The notes under the pieces were generated by a model, which did not search any database, had not been told where the DNA came from, and was given only the letters and a program-made list of their open reading frames with translations. From Aliidiomarina iranensis (GTDB lineage: Bacteria; Pseudomonadota; Gammaproteobacteria; Enterobacterales; Alteromonadaceae), in assembly GCF_003987135.1 (NCBI RefSeq), contig NZ_PIPJ01000002.1, forward strand, positions 434,001 to 498,000: a stretch of 64,000 bases of DNA, given 5' to 3'. A program made the translations under genes and the position numbers. Positions 17,356 through 27,432 of the stretch are shown here, piece by piece (within the stretch, counting starts at the first letter, position 1; each line of letters opens with the position of its first letter).

Positions 17356-19944
17356 CTAATAATCACTTTCAGGTAGCAACCTTGAGAACCATCGAGGCTT
17401 TATTTGTTCACGAAACGTACGAACAATCAAGCCCTCACCCGCCCAGATGATGGAAACTTGACCACTCATACCGGTATCCCACAACGGAACTTGTGCATGA
17501 TTTAAGCGTGCCAATACATCCGGATGGGGCATGCGAAAGTGATTTCGGTATCCTCTACTCACCACCGCAATATCAGGTTTCACCGCGGAGAGAAATTCAG
17601 TTTGGCTCGATGTTCGAGAACCATGATGAGGCAAAATCAGCACATCACTTTGTAAACGGCTACCATAACGCCCTACCATTCGCAGTTCGGTTTGCCGTTG
17701 AATATCGCCGGTTAAAAGTATTCGCTTGCCTTTATATTCAAGCTGTAAAACACAACTATCATTGTTCGGCCCGAACGAAGGCCCGGGCAAGGGCGCTAAG
17801 GCCTTAACCCGCACACCTTGCCACAACCATTGCTGGCCCCACGCACAAGGCCAGCTATCCCCTTGCTGGTATTGCTGCGGAAATTGCATCGGCTCCCAGC
17901 CCCAAGATTCGCCTGCAACCGTATGAAAACGCGAACGTTTCACCTTCATGCTTGGCCATTGTGCGCGCAAACTTGCCTCCCCGCCAATGTGGTCTTGATG
18001 ATCATGAGAGATAACCAACCACTCAGGTGTGAGCTGATGAAAGTGTAAAAAAGGAAGCAACGTAGATTTGCCAATATCACCGCCAAAACGATAACCGGGG
18101 CCGGCATCAAAAACCAGCGCCTGGCGCTTCCGCTGCACTACTATGGCCGTTCCTTGGCCAACATCGAGTACATGCACTGCAAATTCTTGAGCCTCTTCAG
18201 GCTTGGCAAAAGCGTGCAATAACGGCAGTGCGAATAGCGCTACAGCTATACGCTGCAAAATAGCTGCAGGCCAGAACCATACAAGCAGTAACAATAGAAA
18301 TACACCGCCAAAACGAGCATCACCGCTACTCCACCAATGCTGCGGAAAATTCAAACTAAGCTCTAGGGCATAAAATACGATATGAAGTGTTAAATCGGCG
18401 ATAAACAATAATTGCGGTATCAGCACTTGCCCAACCCAGTTTGCTGATGTACTCGCTTCCGGCACCAATAACAACAGGCTCACCACCACTAAGCAAAGGG
18501 GCAAAATAAGTGCGCTAAAAAAAGGAAGAATAACGATATTAGTAATGGGTGCTATCCACGGGAAGCCTTGAAAAAATAAAACGGCAAATGGCGCTAAAGC
18601 TAAGGTAAGTATCAGTTCCAAGGCTAACAACTGGGAAAAGTAAAAATATAGCTTGCCGGATTTTTTCGTAAACTGAGAATCAGCGTATTCGTTGCTTCGT
18701 AATTTGCTGATGGAAAAATTCGCCGGCCCCCGCCATTGCCAAACAAAAATGGCCGTTACTGCCCCTACGCTCAACCAAAAGCCCGCATCTAACCAAGCCA
18801 GCGGATCCAAGATTAATACCACAGCAACACAGCGCAGCAATAGCCGCAATGGCGGTAAGCGCCAAGCAAACCAGCGGCTTATGCTAAAAATCAACACGAG
18901 TGAAAAGGCCCGTAATGTGGATACCGCGAAACCCGCAAGTGCCGCGTAACACAAAGCAAGGGCCAGAGCGCAAAGAAGTGCTGCCTTATCAATAATAGGC
19001 TGCGGTGCCGGGGTAAACCTGAGCTGAAAACCCTGCCTTAAAACCAGAATGGCGAGGCCAAGTGCAACTCGGCTCAACCACCAAGCGGTGGCAAACACTA
19101 AAGTGAGGTGTAATCCGGAAATAGCCATCACATGCGCTAAGCCGGTTTCTTGCAGCAAGCGCCAGCGATCTTGCGTTATCCACTGCCGCTCACCGATCAT
19201 CAACGCCAGCATAATATCCCGATACAACAAGTTCGTTTCCGAGAGGAACTGAAAAATTTGCCAGCGCGCGCCGCCGGAGTTAGCTTCTAATAATTCCGCA
19301 CCTTGTACTGAGCCAGTAAAATAAATGCCTTGGCGCAACAACCGCCCCTGAAAATTACTTCCCCCTTGGTTTAAACGCCCAGAAATAGGCCTAATGCGCG
19401 CCGTTATCTGCCAAAGTTCGTTCGGCCTCGGCACTTCACCCTCTGGCTGATACCAATACAGGCGCACTTTAGGCCCCTTACCTTCAGCCTTACCTTCAGC
19501 CTTACCGTCAGCCACAATGCGGCCATCAAAGCGCCAGCGCCAAGCTTCATCTTGCGCTATACCGATAATTTGTAACTTAAACGTAATGGGCTGCTCGCCT
19601 GCCAATAAGGAATAGCCGAGCTCTTTTTGGCTCGTTGCATATACCTTATCGATAGCGTTAGTGTGTACATTGAACGCGGCCCAGCAAATGCCGCAGATGA
19701 GGCCAAATATAAAGTAGAGAATATTTATCTGTGAGAGCAGATAAGTTGAAAGTTTTTTTATATAATTAACTGCGTTATCTACCTTGCTGCGAAGTAACAG
19801 CGTGGTTACCCAAATACCGCCCATCAGCAATGAGGCGATGAGCAAAACACTCATGAGCACAGGGAACCAGCTTGGCTGTAACCAAACAGCACATAGCGAG
19901 GTAACAACAAAGCCTAACAACCAGGCATCGGGGTAAGTTTTCAT
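17356..19944 (-). CDS. comEC: DNA internalization-related competence protein ComEC/Rec2
   Basis: Forms the inner-membrane channel that takes up single-stranded DNA. At 862 residues it has N-terminal hydrophobic helices, an OB-like periplasmic part (LQIIGIAQDEAWRWRF onward), the central Competence domain with HVMAISGLHLTLVFA, many transmembrane helices (about residues 250-560) and a C-terminal metallo-beta-lactamase-like domain (HVLDVGQGTAIVV, SHDHQDHIGGE, LPHHGSRTS). The metal-binding His/Asp set is complete. A three-unit 12-bp repeat in the periplasmic part adds the residues GKAEGKAEGKG. Confidence 0.94.
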   Translation of the reverse strand: MKTYPDAWLLGFVVTSLCAVWLQPSWFPVLMSVLLIASLLMGGIWVTTLLLRSKVDNAVNYIKKLSTYLLSQINILYFIFGLICGICWAAFNVHTNAIDKVYATSQKELGYSLLAGEQPITFKLQIIGIAQDEAWRWRFDGRIVADGKAEGKAEGKGPKVRLYWYQPEGEVPRPNELWQITARIRPISGRLNQGGSNFQGRLLRQGIYFTGSVQGAELLEANSGGARWQIFQFLSETNLLYRDIMLALMIGERQWITQDRWRLLQETGLAHVMAISGLHLTLVFATAWWLSRVALGLAILVLRQGFQLRFTPAPQPIIDKAALLCALALALCYAALAGFAVSTLRAFSLVLIFSISRWFAWRLPPLRLLLRCVAVVLILDPLAWLDAGFWLSVGAVTAIFVWQWRGPANFSISKLRSNEYADSQFTKKSGKLYFYFSQLLALELILTLALAPFAVLFFQGFPWIAPITNIVILPFFSALILPLCLVVVSLLLLVPEASTSANWVGQVLIPQLLFIADLTLHIVFYALELSLNFPQHWWSSGDARFGGVFLLLLLVWFWPAAILQRIAVALFALPLLHAFAKPEEAQEFAVHVLDVGQGTAIVVQRKRQALVFDAGPGYRFGGDIGKSTLLPFLHFHQLTPEWLVISHDHQDHIGGEASLRAQWPSMKVKRSRFHTVAGESWGWEPMQFPQQYQQGDSWPCAWGQQWLWQGVRVKALAPLPGPSFGPNNDSCVLQLEYKGKRILLTGDIQRQTELRMVGRYGSRLQSDVLILPHHGSRTSSQTEFLSAVKPDIAVVSRGYRNHFRMPHPDVLARLNHAQVPLWDTGMSGQVSIIWAGEGLIVRTFREQIKPRWFSRLLPESDY
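19477..19512. repeat. Three 12-bp tandem repeats inside comEC
   Basis: Three copies of CTTACCTTCAGC (the last with T to G at its seventh base) start at 19477, 19489 and 19501. They are in frame and encode the reiterated Ala-Glu-Gly-Lys units of ComEC. Confidence 0.85.
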
Positions 19945-19999
19945 GTGTGATTTCAGCGTCCATGCTTGAAGTCAGGTGGTCACGGATACAGCAAATACT

Positions 20000-20581
20000 A
20001 TGCCTAGAAAGTTCCTAAGACGCTTCATGCCTGATATTCAAAGGCTAAATGAATACGGTGTATTAAAGCCTTTTGGCAAACTAGCCCACAATACCAACCT
20101 GTGGCATCTAAACCGGCGTTCCGCCGCAGGTGCTTTTGCTGTGGGCGTGTTCTTCGCGTTTATGCCAGTGCCGTTTCAAATGCTGCTAGCGGCAGCCGCT
20201 GCTATCCTTCTTGGCGTAAACTTACCCTTAGCCGTTGCCATGGTTTGGATTAGCAACCCCCTCACCCTCACACCGATGCTCTATGCATCGTATCGAGTGG
20301 GGGCATTTTTGCTGAACCAACCACCACAGCCTTTCATTTTTGAATTATCGTTGGCGTGGTTTCAATCTAGCATCTCCACCATTGTGCCGAAATTACTTGT
20401 CGGCTCCGTGATATTAGGTTCTCTCTCAGCAGGGCTTACCTACTTTTTAGTTCGCAAAATTTGGCGCCAAGCAGTGCAAAACGCTTGGAACCAGCGAGTA
20501 GCGGAACGAAAAGCCCGTTTTTTAAAGTTAAAAGAAGAGCTTTTGGAACGGCAAAAACGGCTTCGCGACGATGACCAATAA
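20000..20581 (+). CDS. DUF2062 domain protein
   Basis: About 193 residues. DUF2062 core: FGKLAHNTNLWHLNRRSAAGAFAVG, shortened here, then hydrophobic segments FFAFMPVPFQMLLAAAAA and LPLAVAMVWISNPLTL, and a third membrane segment near residues 130-150, ending in a Lys/Arg/Glu-rich helical tail. Its function is not established. I place the start at ATG 20000 (MPRKFLRRFMPD is a common start for this family); a GTG at 19976 is an alternative. The stop is one base from the convergent lolE stop. Confidence 0.82.
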   Translation: MPRKFLRRFMPDIQRLNEYGVLKPFGKLAHNTNLWHLNRRSAAGAFAVGVFFAFMPVPFQMLLAAAAAILLGVNLPLAVAMVWISNPLTLTPMLYASYRVGAFLLNQPPQPFIFELSLAWFQSSISTIVPKLLVGSVILGSLSAGLTYFLVRKIWRQAVQNAWNQRVAERKARFLKLKEELLERQKRLRDDDQ

Positions 20582-20582
20582 C

Positions 20583-21821
20583 CTATTGCCCGCGCAGCGC
20601 TTGTACGGGTGTTAATTTAGCGGCTTGCCAAGCGGGGTAAAGTGTTGCCAACACACTGGTTGCCAGCGCCACGCCGCCAACTAAGAGCACATCACGTAAG
20701 GCCACATCGCTGGGAATACTGCTGATAAAATATAATTCCGCCGGCAAGAGTGAAAAACTCAATGTTTGCTCGAGCCACAACAATAAACTTGGTAGTAGCG
20801 CGGCTAAAATCGCCCCCATTAAGCTACCAAAGAAAGCCCCCACCACACCATTTAAGCTCCCTTGCAACACGAAGGTTTTAAGAATCAAGCTAGGGGCTGC
20901 GCCCATAGTACGCAAAATAGCAATGCTCGCCTGTTTCTCTCTCACCACCATAATTAGTGTCGATACAATATTGAACGAGGCTACCGCAAGCACCAGCACT
21001 AACACCAGATACATAATTGTACGCACAAGCTGAATATCGCGATAAAGATGCCCCTCAGTTCTGGTCCAATCGTGAATATAGGCATATTCCCGAATTGAGC
21101 CAGCTACATCTCGGGCCACTTCGGGTGCATCATAAACGTTGTGTAACGCTAAACGCACGGTGGATGCCTCAGTATCAATACGCGCCGCCGCTTGCCCAGT
21201 AGCTAAATGAATATAGGCTTGTTGAAAATCTAACTCGCCCCCCATGGCGAAAATACCCGCCACCTGCAAATTAATCCGTTGCGGCGCCCGCAACGCATTG
21301 CCTTGTTGTAACTGCGGGATAATCACACTTACCGAATCGCCAATATACAGTTGTAATGCTTCGGCTAAACCCTGGCCGAGTAGAATACCATCTGGCGTGT
21401 TGGCAAAATCTTGCCAATCCTCTGCACTCACATAACGCGTGATGCCCGAAACCTTCGGTTCTAATTCGGTCTCAATGGCTCTTAGCTCAAGGCCACGAAA
21501 ACGCCCGGGTTGTTGTACCATGGCGCTTAAGCGAATAGCCGGAGCCGCCGCCTTTACGCCCTCATGTGCTTCAGCCACACGAACAAGGCCACGCCAATCT
21601 TGTAACCCACCTTCTACCGCCTGATATTCAACGTGCGGCACCATGGAGAGAAAATCCGTTTCTAATGCCTTTTGAAAGCCATTCATAACGGAGAGTAAAA
21701 TAATTAAAATGGCGCAGGCTAAGCCAATACCTAACGTTGAAGAGGCAGAAATGAAACTTAGATAACGCGTTTTTTCACGGCTTTTGCGAAAGCGGCGAGC
21801 GATTAACAACGCTAAATTCAT
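20583..21821 (-). CDS. lolE: Lipoprotein-releasing ABC transporter permease LolE
   Basis: Inner-membrane subunit of LolCDE, which extracts outer-membrane lipoproteins and hands them to LolA. 412 residues with one N-terminal helix, a large periplasmic domain (about residues 50-260) and three C-terminal helices (FtsX-like). LSVMNGFQKALETD and ILRTMGAAPSLILKTFVLQG are typical of LolC/E. It is the last gene of the operon and overlaps lolD by four bases. LolC and LolE are paralogues; I name this one LolE because it is distal to lolD. Confidence 0.9.
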   Translation of the reverse strand: MNLALLIARRFRKSREKTRYLSFISASSTLGIGLACAILIILLSVMNGFQKALETDFLSMVPHVEYQAVEGGLQDWRGLVRVAEAHEGVKAAAPAIRLSAMVQQPGRFRGLELRAIETELEPKVSGITRYVSAEDWQDFANTPDGILLGQGLAEALQLYIGDSVSVIIPQLQQGNALRAPQRINLQVAGIFAMGGELDFQQAYIHLATGQAAARIDTEASTVRLALHNVYDAPEVARDVAGSIREYAYIHDWTRTEGHLYRDIQLVRTIMYLVLVLVLAVASFNIVSTLIMVVREKQASIAILRTMGAAPSLILKTFVLQGSLNGVVGAFFGSLMGAILAALLPSLLLWLEQTLSFSLLPAELYFISSIPSDVALRDVLLVGGVALATSVLATLYPAWQAAKLTPVQALRGQ

Positions 21822-22522
21822 GGGCGTTCCACCGCCGTTTGTTCAAGCTTACCCAAGTGCAAATGCAGTTGCCGCGGTAACTTCTGCGCAAGCTCGGTAT
21901 CATGGGTAACCACAATAAAGGCGGTACCAAACTGCTGATTCAGATCCAACATTAGATCATAAATTACAGCCGCTGTTTCTTCATCTAAATTCCCCGTGGG
22001 CTCATCGGCGAGCACCAGTGCAGGATCATTTACCAGCGCACGAGCGATAGCTACTCGTTGCCGCTCACCGCCCGATAAGCGCGCAGGCTCATGAGTTAAC
22101 CGATGGCCTAAACCTACTCGTTGCAACAAGGTTTTCGCTTTTTCCTGTGCTTTCGCCATTGGCCATCCGGCTATCAACAAAGGCATCGCCACATTTTCAA
22201 CCGCGGTGAATTCACTTAATAAATGATGAAACTGATAAATAAAGCCAATTTCTTGATTCCGCCACTTCGCTACTGCATTTGCACTTAGGGCACTTGGGGT
22301 TACGCCTGCTACCTTAATATCACCCGCATCAGCATTATCCAAACCGCCGAGAATATGCAGCAGCGTGCTTTTACCGGACCCCGAAGAGCCTACAATAGCC
22401 AGCAAAGCGCCAGCTTCCAGTTGTAAATCAATATCTTCTAGTACGGTTACCTGCTGCTCACCATCGGCGTAACGCTTTTCTAAACCGCGCACATTCACTA
22501 TTAAAGAGGAAGAATTACTCAT
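21818..22522 (-). CDS. lolD: Lipoprotein-releasing ABC transporter ATP-binding protein LolD
   Basis: The ATPase of LolCDE, 234 residues. Walker A is VGSSGSGKST, the signature LSGGERQR, Walker B VLADEPTGNLD, and the switch His lies in VVTHD. The characteristic LolD segment EIGFIYQFHHLLSEFTA is present. I start at the ATG giving MSNSSSLIV; the 28-codon longer frame runs through the lolC coding end. It overlaps the lolC stop by eight bases and the lolE start by four. Confidence 0.96.
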   Translation of the reverse strand: MSNSSSLIVNVRGLEKRYADGEQQVTVLEDIDLQLEAGALLAIVGSSGSGKSTLLHILGGLDNADAGDIKVAGVTPSALSANAVAKWRNQEIGFIYQFHHLLSEFTAVENVAMPLLIAGWPMAKAQEKAKTLLQRVGLGHRLTHEPARLSGGERQRVAIARALVNDPALVLADEPTGNLDEETAAVIYDLMLDLNQQFGTAFIVVTHDTELAQKLPRQLHLHLGKLEQTAVERP

Positions 22523-23765
22523 AACGAAGAATCTCTGCTGGTTGCATCCGTGCGGCACGCCACGCCGGATAAAGAGTTGCCAAAAAAGTAAGCATAATAG
22601 CCGCAAAAAGAATTTGTAGAATTTGCTGATAATTCATCAAAATAGGCAAGGCCATTCCTTGGGCGAATAAATCAACTCCAAGTAAACCCAATACACTATT
22701 TAAACTTACGCTAATCAACACACCCAGAATTAAACCCAAGATGCTGCCCACAACGCCACTATACATCCCTTGCAAAAGTAAAGTTTGATACAGCCTTTGG
22801 CGCGATAACCCAAGCGTTTGCAATACCGCAATATCGCCACGTTTATCCTGAATCAACATCACTAGGGCTGATACCGCATTGAAAGCCGCTACTGCCACAA
22901 TAAGGCCCAGCATGATCATCATCATGCCCTTCTCCATGCGCACAGCAGCAAATAGTTGCCCAAACCGCTGCTGCCAATTGGCAATAAGCCATTCGCCCTC
23001 ACTCGCTGCCAACGGTGGCTGTTGCTTTTGCAAGTTGCTGGTAACTACATCAGCGGCAAAGGCATCATCAAGCCATAAACGCAAGCCAGTAACGTGCGCT
23101 TCGGGGTAGCGAAACAAACGCGCGGCATCATCACCATGCAAAATCAGCATTTGTGAATCAACATCGGCGCCTACCTCAAAAGTGCCCGCCACAGTGAACT
23201 GGCGTTGTGCGGGCATAATCCCGAGCGGCGTATATTGTTGCCCTTTCGCGGCGGTGATACGTACATTTTCACCCACTTGCACATCTAATTGGCGCGCCAA
23301 TGGACGGCCCAAAAAAACACGGTATTCGCCGGCGCGTAACGCGCTCAAATTCCCCGAGGTAATGTGCTGCTGTAACACGCTATTAGCCGGCTCCGCATCC
23401 GGGTAAATTCCCTGCAGCATTACCGCTTGCATGTTGTTGCGGCCTTGTACTAAGCCTTCCGATTGCACATAGGGGCTCACATGCTCCACCTCTCGCGGCC
23501 ATTGCCAAGCGTTTTGCAGTTGTTGCCAATTCGCCATGGGTGTTTGCTGCTGAGGTGTAATCGTTACTTGCGGCACAACGCCAAGAATTCGAGTTTTTAA
23601 TTCGTTTTCAAAACCATTCATTACCGAGGTTACAATAATCAACGCCATCACACCCAGCATAATGCCGGCCATTACAAAGTGGCTAATAAAACGCGTAAAG
23701 GAAGAGCGCGAACGTGAACGGCTGTAGCGCAAAGCCAGATATACCGAAACCGGTAACTTGATCAT
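22515..23765 (-). CDS. lolC: Lipoprotein-releasing ABC transporter permease LolC
   Basis: First permease gene of the lolCDE operon, 416 residues from the ATG giving MIKLPVSVYLALRYSRSR. It has an N-terminal transmembrane helix (VMAGIMLGVMALIIVTSVMNGFE), a periplasmic domain and three C-terminal helices (near residues 270, 320 and 370), with VLQTLGLSRQRLYQTLLLQG and ATLYPAWRAARMQPAEILRYE, as in LolC. The promoter must lie in the 171 bases shared with the divergent mfd. Confidence 0.92.
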   Translation of the reverse strand: MIKLPVSVYLALRYSRSRSRSSFTRFISHFVMAGIMLGVMALIIVTSVMNGFENELKTRILGVVPQVTITPQQQTPMANWQQLQNAWQWPREVEHVSPYVQSEGLVQGRNNMQAVMLQGIYPDAEPANSVLQQHITSGNLSALRAGEYRVFLGRPLARQLDVQVGENVRITAAKGQQYTPLGIMPAQRQFTVAGTFEVGADVDSQMLILHGDDAARLFRYPEAHVTGLRLWLDDAFAADVVTSNLQKQQPPLAASEGEWLIANWQQRFGQLFAAVRMEKGMMMIMLGLIVAVAAFNAVSALVMLIQDKRGDIAVLQTLGLSRQRLYQTLLLQGMYSGVVGSILGLILGVLISVSLNSVLGLLGVDLFAQGMALPILMNYQQILQILFAAIMLTFLATLYPAWRAARMQPAEILRYE

Positions 23766-23936
23766 GAAATCGGGTTCATCCGTAAAAATTTGTGATATCG
23801 CAAGGATAATGTGAACCGGCTTTCGGTACAACCTGCCCGAGCGGCTCCGCTTCAGGTATAATAGCGCAAGTTTTTATGCATTCGCCTTTTTTCTTTTTGT
23901 AAACCAGTGCGCAATTGCGCGGGAAATACCGTATTC

Positions 23937-26900
23937 ATGAGCCAAATTTCGTTACTGCAACCACCCTTTCCAGAGCAAGCGGGTAAAGAATTCACCTGGC
24001 GCCATCTTTCCGGAAGTAGCACGGCCCTAGCCGTTAGCCAACTGCTTGAACAACAACCACGGCAGCTGTTACTCGTTACTATCGATACGCCCTCGGCTTA
24101 CCGGTTTGCCCAAGAATTAAAATTCTATAGCCCTCAGTATGCCCAAGATATTCAAGTGCTGCCGGATTGGGAAACCTTGCCTTACGATAATTTCTCGCCG
24201 CACCAAGATATTGTTTCCGAACGCATTCGGGTGTTAGCCAAATTGCCACAACAGCAACAGGGTATTTTAATCGTTGCGCTAAATACCCTAATGCATAAAC
24301 TCCCGCCAGCTTCGTTTATTGCTGGCCATAGCTTGTTACTTAAGGCCGGAGAAAAGCATTCTTTAGAATCATTACGCATGCAGCTTGAGCGCGCTGGCTA
24401 TCGGCACGTAAATCAAGTAATGGAACACGGAGAATATAGCGTTCGCGGCTCTATTGTTGATTTATTTCCGATGGGCACAGAAGCCCCTTATCGAATCGAT
24501 TATTTCGACGACGACATCGATAGCATTCGCCAATTTGATGTGGATAGCCAGCGATCAGATGCGCCCATTGCTGAAATCGCTTTGCTTCCAGCGCGAGAAT
24601 TCCCCACAACACCCGATGGTATTGAGCTTTTTCGCCGCCAATTCCGTGAACAATTCGAAGCGCTCACAGCGAAAGATTCAGTTTATCAGCAAGTTTCCCA
24701 AGGTATTATGCCTGCAGGCATTGAATACTATGCGCCCCTCTTTTTCACGGAAACATCAACCTTGTTCGATTACCTACCGAGCGACACCTTGCTGCTCACC
24801 CACGGTGATTTACAGGGGCAACTGCGTAAGCTCTGGCATGATTTAACCTTCCGTTACGAAGATCGACGTTGGGATAAACAAAAACCAATCTTGCCACCAC
24901 TGCAACTATTCATGGCGGAAGATCAAATATTCCAAGCCTTCAAGCAATACCCCCGCATTCGCTTGGGTGTGATTGAAGGCCAACGCTCGCCGGGCCCCAT
25001 CGATTTTAAAACGCGGCCGGTAAGTGATATCACCATTGATGGTAAACAAAAAGAACCGCTCGCAAAGGTGCAAGCTCACTTAGAAAAAGCCAGTGCCAAG
25101 GGCGAGCGCGTGCTCTTTTGTGTAGAATCAGCGGGCCGCCGCGAGAGCATGTTGCAGCTTTTAGGTAAAGGCAACATCCATCCTGAAGAAATCGAATCCT
25201 TTGCGGCGTTTATTCAAGGCAATCATGAACTCGGTATTCTCATTAGCCCCTTGGAGCATTCCTTTTTCGCCGAAATAAGTGACACCATTAGCCTATGGTT
25301 AATCACGGAAACCGAGCTACTGGGCCACCGCCCGCCCCAACACAAACATCATGATAAGCGCAGCGCCCAGCAAGCTGATGCACTTATCAAGAACCTTGCA
25401 GAGCTTTCTATCGGCCAGCTTGTGGTGCATATCGACCACGGCATTGGCCGTTACCAAGGGCTTACCAGTTTAGACGCAGGTGGCATCGAAACTGAGTTTC
25501 TCACTCTCGAATACGATAACAATACAAAATTGTTTGTGCCGGTTTCATCGCTACACCTCATCAGTCGATATAGTGGTGGCGATCAGGAACGCGTGAAGCT
25601 AAGTAAGCTTGGCAATGATAGCTGGGAAAAAGCACGCAAGCGTGCTGCAGAAAAAGTGCGTGATGTAGCCGCCGAATTGCTCGAAGTATACGCCCAACGA
25701 GAAGCTAAGCCCGGTTACGCGTTCTCGATTAGTGAGGAAGATCACGCTCGCTTCGCGGCTGGTTTCCCATTTAATGAAACCGATGATCAAATTCAAGCTA
25801 TTACCGCTGTTCTCGAAGATATGCGCAAGCCGCGCGCTATGGATCGCTTGGTTTGTGGCGATGTTGGGTTTGGTAAAACTGAAGTAGCTATGCGTGCGGC
25901 CTTTACCGCAGTGAATGATGGTAAACAAGTAGCCGTATTGGTGCCCACCACACTCCTAGCACAACAACACTATGATAATTTTCGCGATCGCTTTGCCGAG
26001 TGGCCGGTGAGTATCGAGTTACTCTCGCGGTTTCGAACCGGGAAGCAAACCACTAAAGCACTGAGCGATTTGGAATCTGGCAAAGTAGATATCGTTATCG
26101 GCACTCATAAATTGCTTCAGCCCGATATCAAGTTTCAAGATTTAGGCCTTTTAGTGGTGGATGAAGAACATCGTTTTGGTGTACGGCAAAAAGAACAAAT
26201 TAAACGTTTGCGTTCAGATGTAGATATTCTCACCCTCACCGCTACGCCAATTCCGCGAACCTTGAACATGGCCATGAACAATATTCGCGATCTTTCTATT
26301 ATCGCAACGCCACCAGCTCGGCGTTTAGCGGTAAAAACCTTTGTTCGTGAATACGATAAAGCCACGGTTCGAGAGGCATTACTGCGCGAAATTCTCCGTG
26401 GCGGCCAAGTGTATTTTCTTCACAACAATGTAGAAACCATTGAACGTACGGCCGAGAAGTTGCGTGAACTAGTACCAGAAGCGCGCATTCAAACCGCTCA
26501 TGGGCAAATGGGCGAACGTGAACTCGAAGCCATAATGTCTGATTTTTATCATCAGCGGTTTAATGTGTTGGTGTGCACCACCATCATTGAAACTGGCATC
26601 GATGTGCCCAGTGCTAACACAATCATTATGGATCGCGCCGATAACCTTGGCCTTGCGCAATTGCACCAACTTCGAGGCCGAGTTGGTCGTTCGCACCATC
26701 AAGCCTATGCATACTTGCTCACGCCTAATCCACGGCGCATGACTAAAGATGCTGTAAAGCGCCTTGAAGCCATTAGCCAATTAGAAGATCTTGGCGCTGG
26801 TTTTGTGCTTGCCACACACGATTTAGAAATTCGGGGCGCCGGTGAGTTACTTGGCGATGATCAAAGCGGGCAAATAGAAAGTATCGGCTTCAGCTTATAT

Positions 26901-27413
26901 ATGGATATGCTCGATGAGGCCGTGCAAGCGCTGCGTGATGGCAAGGAACCTTCGCTGGATCAGTTGCTCAAACATCGCACTGAGGTTGATTTACGCATTC
27001 CGGCTTTGCTTCCCAATGATTATATTGGTGATGTGAATACGCGTTTATCTATGTACAAACGAATTGCGGGGGCTGAATCTGAGCGCGAACTGGATGAACT
27101 GCAAATCGAACTTATCGATCGCTTTGGTTTACTTCCCGATGCGGCTAAAAACTTATTCCGTATCAGCCAAATTCGTTTAATGGCCGATCCGTTGGGGGTT
27201 CGCAAAATTGAGGTGGGCCCGCAAGGTGGCCACATAGATTTTGCCGATCGCACCTCGGTGCAGCCAGAAACCATTATCAGCATGTTACAGCGGGAGCCGC
27301 AGCGTTTCGGCATGGAAGGTTCGCAGCGTTTGAAGATTCGCGAGGCCGTTGTTGATACCCAGGAGCGCATAAAACTGGTACAGTCGATTTTAATGACACT
27401 AGCTGACCGCTAA
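23937..27413 (+). CDS. mfd: Transcription-repair coupling factor Mfd
   Basis: A 1158-residue translocase that removes stalled RNA polymerase and recruits UvrA. Order of domains: UvrB-like N-terminal part (residues 1-340), polymerase-interacting RID/CarD region (GQLVVHIDHGIGRYQGL, about 490-506), RecG-like helicase motor with Walker A CGDVGFGKTEVA, DEEHRFG and TATPIPRTL, then TRG/C-terminal domain (LGDDQSGQIESIGF). I start at ATG 23937 (MSQISLLQP) rather than a GTG ten codons upstream; no strong ribosome site separates them. Confidence 0.97.
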   Translation: MSQISLLQPPFPEQAGKEFTWRHLSGSSTALAVSQLLEQQPRQLLLVTIDTPSAYRFAQELKFYSPQYAQDIQVLPDWETLPYDNFSPHQDIVSERIRVLAKLPQQQQGILIVALNTLMHKLPPASFIAGHSLLLKAGEKHSLESLRMQLERAGYRHVNQVMEHGEYSVRGSIVDLFPMGTEAPYRIDYFDDDIDSIRQFDVDSQRSDAPIAEIALLPAREFPTTPDGIELFRRQFREQFEALTAKDSVYQQVSQGIMPAGIEYYAPLFFTETSTLFDYLPSDTLLLTHGDLQGQLRKLWHDLTFRYEDRRWDKQKPILPPLQLFMAEDQIFQAFKQYPRIRLGVIEGQRSPGPIDFKTRPVSDITIDGKQKEPLAKVQAHLEKASAKGERVLFCVESAGRRESMLQLLGKGNIHPEEIESFAAFIQGNHELGILISPLEHSFFAEISDTISLWLITETELLGHRPPQHKHHDKRSAQQADALIKNLAELSIGQLVVHIDHGIGRYQGLTSLDAGGIETEFLTLEYDNNTKLFVPVSSLHLISRYSGGDQERVKLSKLGNDSWEKARKRAAEKVRDVAAELLEVYAQREAKPGYAFSISEEDHARFAAGFPFNETDDQIQAITAVLEDMRKPRAMDRLVCGDVGFGKTEVAMRAAFTAVNDGKQVAVLVPTTLLAQQHYDNFRDRFAEWPVSIELLSRFRTGKQTTKALSDLESGKVDIVIGTHKLLQPDIKFQDLGLLVVDEEHRFGVRQKEQIKRLRSDVDILTLTATPIPRTLNMAMNNIRDLSIIATPPARRLAVKTFVREYDKATVREALLREILRGGQVYFLHNNVETIERTAEKLRELVPEARIQTAHGQMGERELEAIMSDFYHQRFNVLVCTTIIETGIDVPSANTIIMDRADNLGLAQLHQLRGRVGRSHHQAYAYLLTPNPRRMTKDAVKRLEAISQLEDLGAGFVLATHDLEIRGAGELLGDDQSGQIESIGFSLYMDMLDEAVQALRDGKEPSLDQLLKHRTEVDLRIPALLPNDYIGDVNTRLSMYKRIAGAESERELDELQIELIDRFGLLPDAAKNLFRISQIRLMADPLGVRKIEVGPQGGHIDFADRTSVQPETIISMLQREPQRFGMEGSQRLKIREAVVDTQERIKLVQSILMTLADR

Positions 27414-27432
27414 CGTTTGGAGAACTGCAACT